A DNA stretch of 16,320 nt. Source: Pseudomonadota bacterium (GTDB lineage Bacteria; Pseudomonadota; Alphaproteobacteria; Rhizobiales; Rhizobiaceae). A program made the position numbers and the translations under genes. The stretch is from the NCBI GenBank assembly GCA_023451915.1, contig JAEXXS010000392.1, forward strand, positions 1 through 16,320, given 5' to 3'. Numbering within the stretch: the stretch's first letter is position 1; each line of letters starts with the position of its first letter. Below are positions 14,322-16,320 of the stretch, one piece after another. The notes under the pieces are model-generated. The model saw only the letters and a list, made by a program, of their open reading frames with translations. It was not told the origin of the DNA and made no database searches.

Positions 14322-15212
14322 TCAGGGCATTTCGCCCGTCAGGCGAACCGTCTGGATCTTTGAAACATCCCGCCCGCTCGATGCAAAAGCCTTCGCAATA
14401 TTGCTGGCCGCGTGCTTGAGAACCGGCAGATACTCCGTTTCCATTTGCTCCACGCTCGCGCGAGATGATGGCGCGCCGACATTGATGGCGCCGACAGGCG
14501 TGCCATCCGGCATCAGAATTGGAACTGCGATCGAAAGCAGCTGCTCCTCGAATTCGCCATTGATCAGCGTCCACCCCTGCTCCCGGATCAAAGCAAGCTT
14601 TTCACGGAAAAGCACCGGATCGGTGATAGTCATGGACGTGGAAGCCTTCAGGGGATGATGCTCCAGAAATGCATCGATCTTTTCCGGCGTCTGGTAGGCG
14701 AGCAGCACACGCCCGAGCGACGAGACGCCAGCGGGAATTCGTGTGCCGACAGAAACGGTTATGCTCTGCACAATGCGGCGCGCTTCAGCACGGGCCAGAT
14801 AGACCACATCGCTGCTATCGAGAACGGCGAAGGAACAATTCTCGTGCAGGGTATCCACAACGTCTTGAAGATAGGGGCGAACCAGCTCAGGAAAACGCCA
14901 GGTCGAAAGGTAGGTATAACCCAGTTCAAGGATTTTCGGACGGGGCTCGAACATATCGCCCTCGTTCTGCAAATAGCCAAGCTCGGTCAATGTGAGCAGA
15001 AACCGGCGCGCCGCAGCCCGACTGAGATCGGTCAACGTGGCAACATCGCTTGTGGAGAGTTTCGGACGGGTCTCGGAAAAAAGCTTCAACACGTCCAGCC
15101 CCCGCGCCAGCGCGGAAACGAAGTCCGCCCGCTTGATTCCCCCCATCATGGAAGGAGCGCCGTTACTGACACGTGTTTCCTTCGGCTTTTTCGCCTTGAC
15201 TGTCTTGGCCAT
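14322..15212 (-). CDS. IclR-family transcriptional regulator (PcaR/PcaU/PobR-like)
   Basis: A 296-residue regulator with the N-terminal winged helix of the family (about 30-90; FVSALARGLDVLKLFSE at 31-47, recognition region SRAAARRFLLTLTELGYL at 64-81) and the GAF-like effector domain (about 105-275; RIPAGVSSLGRVLLAY at 158-173, IAVPILMPDGTPVGAINV at 228-245). The opening FVxALARGL is characteristic of the PcaR/PcaU/PobR subgroup, which respond to small organic acids and can activate or repress. A basic Lys-rich leader of about 28 residues precedes the domain, which is longer than usual. ATG 15212 has GGTGAT 6-7 nt upstream. It lies between the hydroxylase subunits (convergent) and the ABC transporter (divergent). 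It is the only DNA-binding regulator in the window and so the best candidate to bind the four palindromes; this is inference. Confidence 0.94.
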   Translation of the reverse strand: MAKTVKAKKPKETRVSNGAPSMMGGIKRADFVSALARGLDVLKLFSETRPKLSTSDVATLTDLSRAAARRFLLTLTELGYLQNEGDMFEPRPKILELGYTYLSTWRFPELVRPYLQDVVDTLHENCSFAVLDSSDVVYLARAEARRIVQSITVSVGTRIPAGVSSLGRVLLAYQTPEKIDAFLEHHPLKASTSMTITDPVLFREKLALIREQGWTLINGEFEEQLLSIAVPILMPDGTPVGAINVGAPSSRASVEQMETEYLPVLKHAASNIAKAFASSGRDVSKIQTVRLTGEMP

Positions 15213-15400
15213 ACTTGATCACCCCTGCTTTCCGCAATTTGCCATCTTCCCGGTCCTTGCGTTCCGGTCCAATGGCGATGCCAGTCTTGTCCGCTTTATC
15301 CACATCTTATCAGCGCTCTAACAAGTCAAGACTGGAGTTCGTTGGTTTGCCAACGGGTTATCCCCGCATCGGCCATCTTCTACTAATAACGCAAATTACA

Positions 15401-15422
15401 TTTTCGCACAATGGTGCGAATT
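15401..15422. promoter_or_regulatory. Operator site C, upstream of ABC transporter
   Basis: Left arm TTTTCGCACA (15401-15410), centre AT, right arm GGTGCGAATT (15413-15422). It lies 61 bp upstream of the ABC ATPase GTG and 189 bp upstream of the divergent IclR start. A TTGACA -35-like hexamer follows at 15427-15432 but no convincing -10 is seen at the right distance. If that hexamer is used, the site sits just upstream of the -35, a location compatible with activation. Confidence 0.7.
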
Positions 15423-15482
15423 TTGATTGACACTAACGAAACTTTGCCGCAACGTGACCACAACATATTCTGGAGAAGTGCC

Positions 15483-16268
15483 GTGGACGTTCTGAAAATA
15501 GAAGGCTTGCGCAAAAGTTTCGGCTCTGTCGAAGTACTCAAGGGCATCGACCTCACCGTCAAAAAAGGCGAAACTGTTGTTTTGCTCGGCTCTTCGGGTT
15601 CGGGCAAGTCCACCCTGCTGCGTTGCGCCAATTTTCTAGAAACGCCGGATGCAGGGACGATCATTCATAATGGCAAGACGATTGGACGCAAATCGCACGA
15701 TAAGACGATTTACAGCGCATCCGAGCTGAAGGAAGTCCGCTCGCAGGTTGGCATGGTTTTCCAGCAATTCAACCTCTTTCCGCATCTGACCGTTGAAGGC
15801 AATGTCATGCTGGGGCTGACGCGCGTACGGAAAATGAGCCAGGAGGCTGCGCGCAAGCGGGCGCTTGAATGCCTCGACCGGGTGGGTCTGGCCGACAAGG
15901 CGCGCATGCATCCGCTTTCGCTGTCCGGTGGGCAGCAGCAGCGTGTGGCCATTGCTCGCGCCATAGCCATGCAGCCTTCCGTGGTACTTTTCGACGAACC
16001 GACCTCCGCTCTCGACCCGGAACTCGTGGGAGAAGTTCTGAATTCGATGCGACAGCTAGCAGAAGACGGTACAACGATGATCATCGTCACGCACGAACTG
16101 GGGTTTGCCTATAATGTTGCGCATTGCGTTGTGTTCCTTCACGAGGGGCGCGTTCATGAGAAGGGCGCTCCGCAGGAAGTGCTTGTAAATCCAAAGACCG
16201 ACCGCATGAAAGAATTTCTCGCCAGCCATTCTCTCTTCCGCATCCCCGAACCGGTTGCAGCAGAGTAA
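15483..16268 (+). CDS. Polar amino acid ABC transporter ATP-binding protein
   Basis: A 261-residue ATPase of the GlnQ/HisP/ArtP type that powers uptake of amino acids and similar small solutes. All catalytic elements are present: Walker A GSSGSGKS (36-43), Q-loop FQQFNLFPHLTV (93-104), signature LSGGQQQR (147-154), Walker B VVLFDEP (167-173, Glu172), D-loop SALD (175-178) and switch His204. The FNLFPHLTV and TPDAG stretches are typical of the polar-amino-acid subfamily. GTG 15483 was chosen because GGAGAAG (15472-15478) lies 4 nt upstream; the open frame starts at 15411 inside operator C. Another gene with a strong ribosome-binding site begins 27 bp after the stop, consistent with a transporter operon continuing past the window. 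The solute is not identifiable from the ATPase. Confidence 0.95.
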   Translation: MDVLKIEGLRKSFGSVEVLKGIDLTVKKGETVVLLGSSGSGKSTLLRCANFLETPDAGTIIHNGKTIGRKSHDKTIYSASELKEVRSQVGMVFQQFNLFPHLTVEGNVMLGLTRVRKMSQEAARKRALECLDRVGLADKARMHPLSLSGGQQQRVAIARAIAMQPSVVLFDEPTSALDPELVGEVLNSMRQLAEDGTTMIIVTHELGFAYNVAHCVVFLHEGRVHEKGAPQEVLVNPKTDRMKEFLASHSLFRIPEPVAAE

Positions 16269-16295
16269 CAGGGCAAGACGGGAGGAGGTCCGATC

Positions 16296-16320
16296 ATGCA
16301 AGGTATCGCACAAAGCGCGC
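16296..16320 (+). CDS. Start of next gene (truncated by window end)
   Basis: ATG 16296 is preceded at 7 nt by GGAGGAGG (16281-16288), a near-ideal ribosome-binding site. Only eight codons (MQGIAQSA) are visible. By position it is probably another component of the ABC transporter, a permease or solute-binding protein, but too little is present to name it. Confidence 0.6.

Noticed and set aside
15311..15321. CAGCGCTCTAA resembling one end of the palindromic repeats
   Set aside because: Only one arm is present, without a partner or inner stem; too short to call a repeat copy.
16303..16320. TATCGCACA near the window end, resembling an operator left arm
   Set aside because: The bases at the right-arm position read GCGCGC rather than the TGTGCGA pattern, and it lies inside the coding start of the next gene.

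Overview
The window looks like chromosomal DNA of an alphaproteobacterium of the order Hyphomicrobiales, most likely Brucellaceae (Ochrobactrum/Brucella-like). The reasons are protein families typical of that group, moderately high GC, and intergenic palindromes of the kind scattered through Brucella/Ochrobactrum genomes (inner arms AATCTGATT/AATCAGATT flanked by TTAGAG/CTCTAA, and GCGCATCC/GGATGCGC). This assignment is inference; no rRNA or other marker gene is present. The window is densely coding: fourteen complete genes plus the first codons of a fifteenth. No gap exceeds 300 bases; the longest are 15213-15482 (270 bp) and 9550-9789 (240 bp). I saw no tRNA, rRNA, CRISPR or transposase gene.

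Layout. (1) 47-2390, plus strand: an AAHS-type MFS transporter and a PIG3-type quinone oxidoreductase, tightly spaced. (2) 2393-5519, minus strand: a molybdenum-hydroxylase maturation block in the order CoxG-like protein, molybdopterin-binding/MobA-like fusion, XdhC N-domain protein, XdhC C-domain protein. (3) 5634-9549, minus: hydantoinase/oxoprolinase subunits HyuA and HyuB, separated by an intergenic repeat. (4) 9790-11442, minus: a cupin protein and, upstream of it, an HpcH/HpaI-type aldolase. (5) 11513-12820, minus: a DAO-family FAD-dependent amine/amino-acid oxidoreductase. (6) 12978-14271, plus: the iron-sulfur and FAD subunits of a CoxSML/xanthine-dehydrogenase-type hydroxylase, with no large molybdenum subunit in view. 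(7) 14322-15212, minus: an IclR-family regulator. (8) 15483 onward, plus: a polar-amino-acid-type ABC ATPase and the start of the next gene.

The most striking signal is a shared palindromic operator (arms close to TTTCGCACA and TGTGCGAAA, 2-nt centre, invariant TCGC-N8-GCGA) at four places: upstream of hyuAB (9674-9695), upstream of aldolase-cupin (11492-11513), in the divergent promoter region of the oxidoreductase and the hydroxylase subunits (12880-12901), and upstream of the ABC transporter (15401-15422). It precedes every catabolic or transport unit of the right-hand part and suggests one regulon, probably controlled by the resident IclR protein.

Read together, the regulon suggests import of a small amino-acid-like or cyclic amine compound by the ABC system, FAD-dependent oxidation of a C-N bond, Mo-enzyme oxidation of a ring imine to a lactam, ATP-dependent lactam opening by HyuAB, and retro-aldol cleavage by the HpaI-type enzyme. 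The substrate cannot be read from the sequence; the pathway is a hypothesis.
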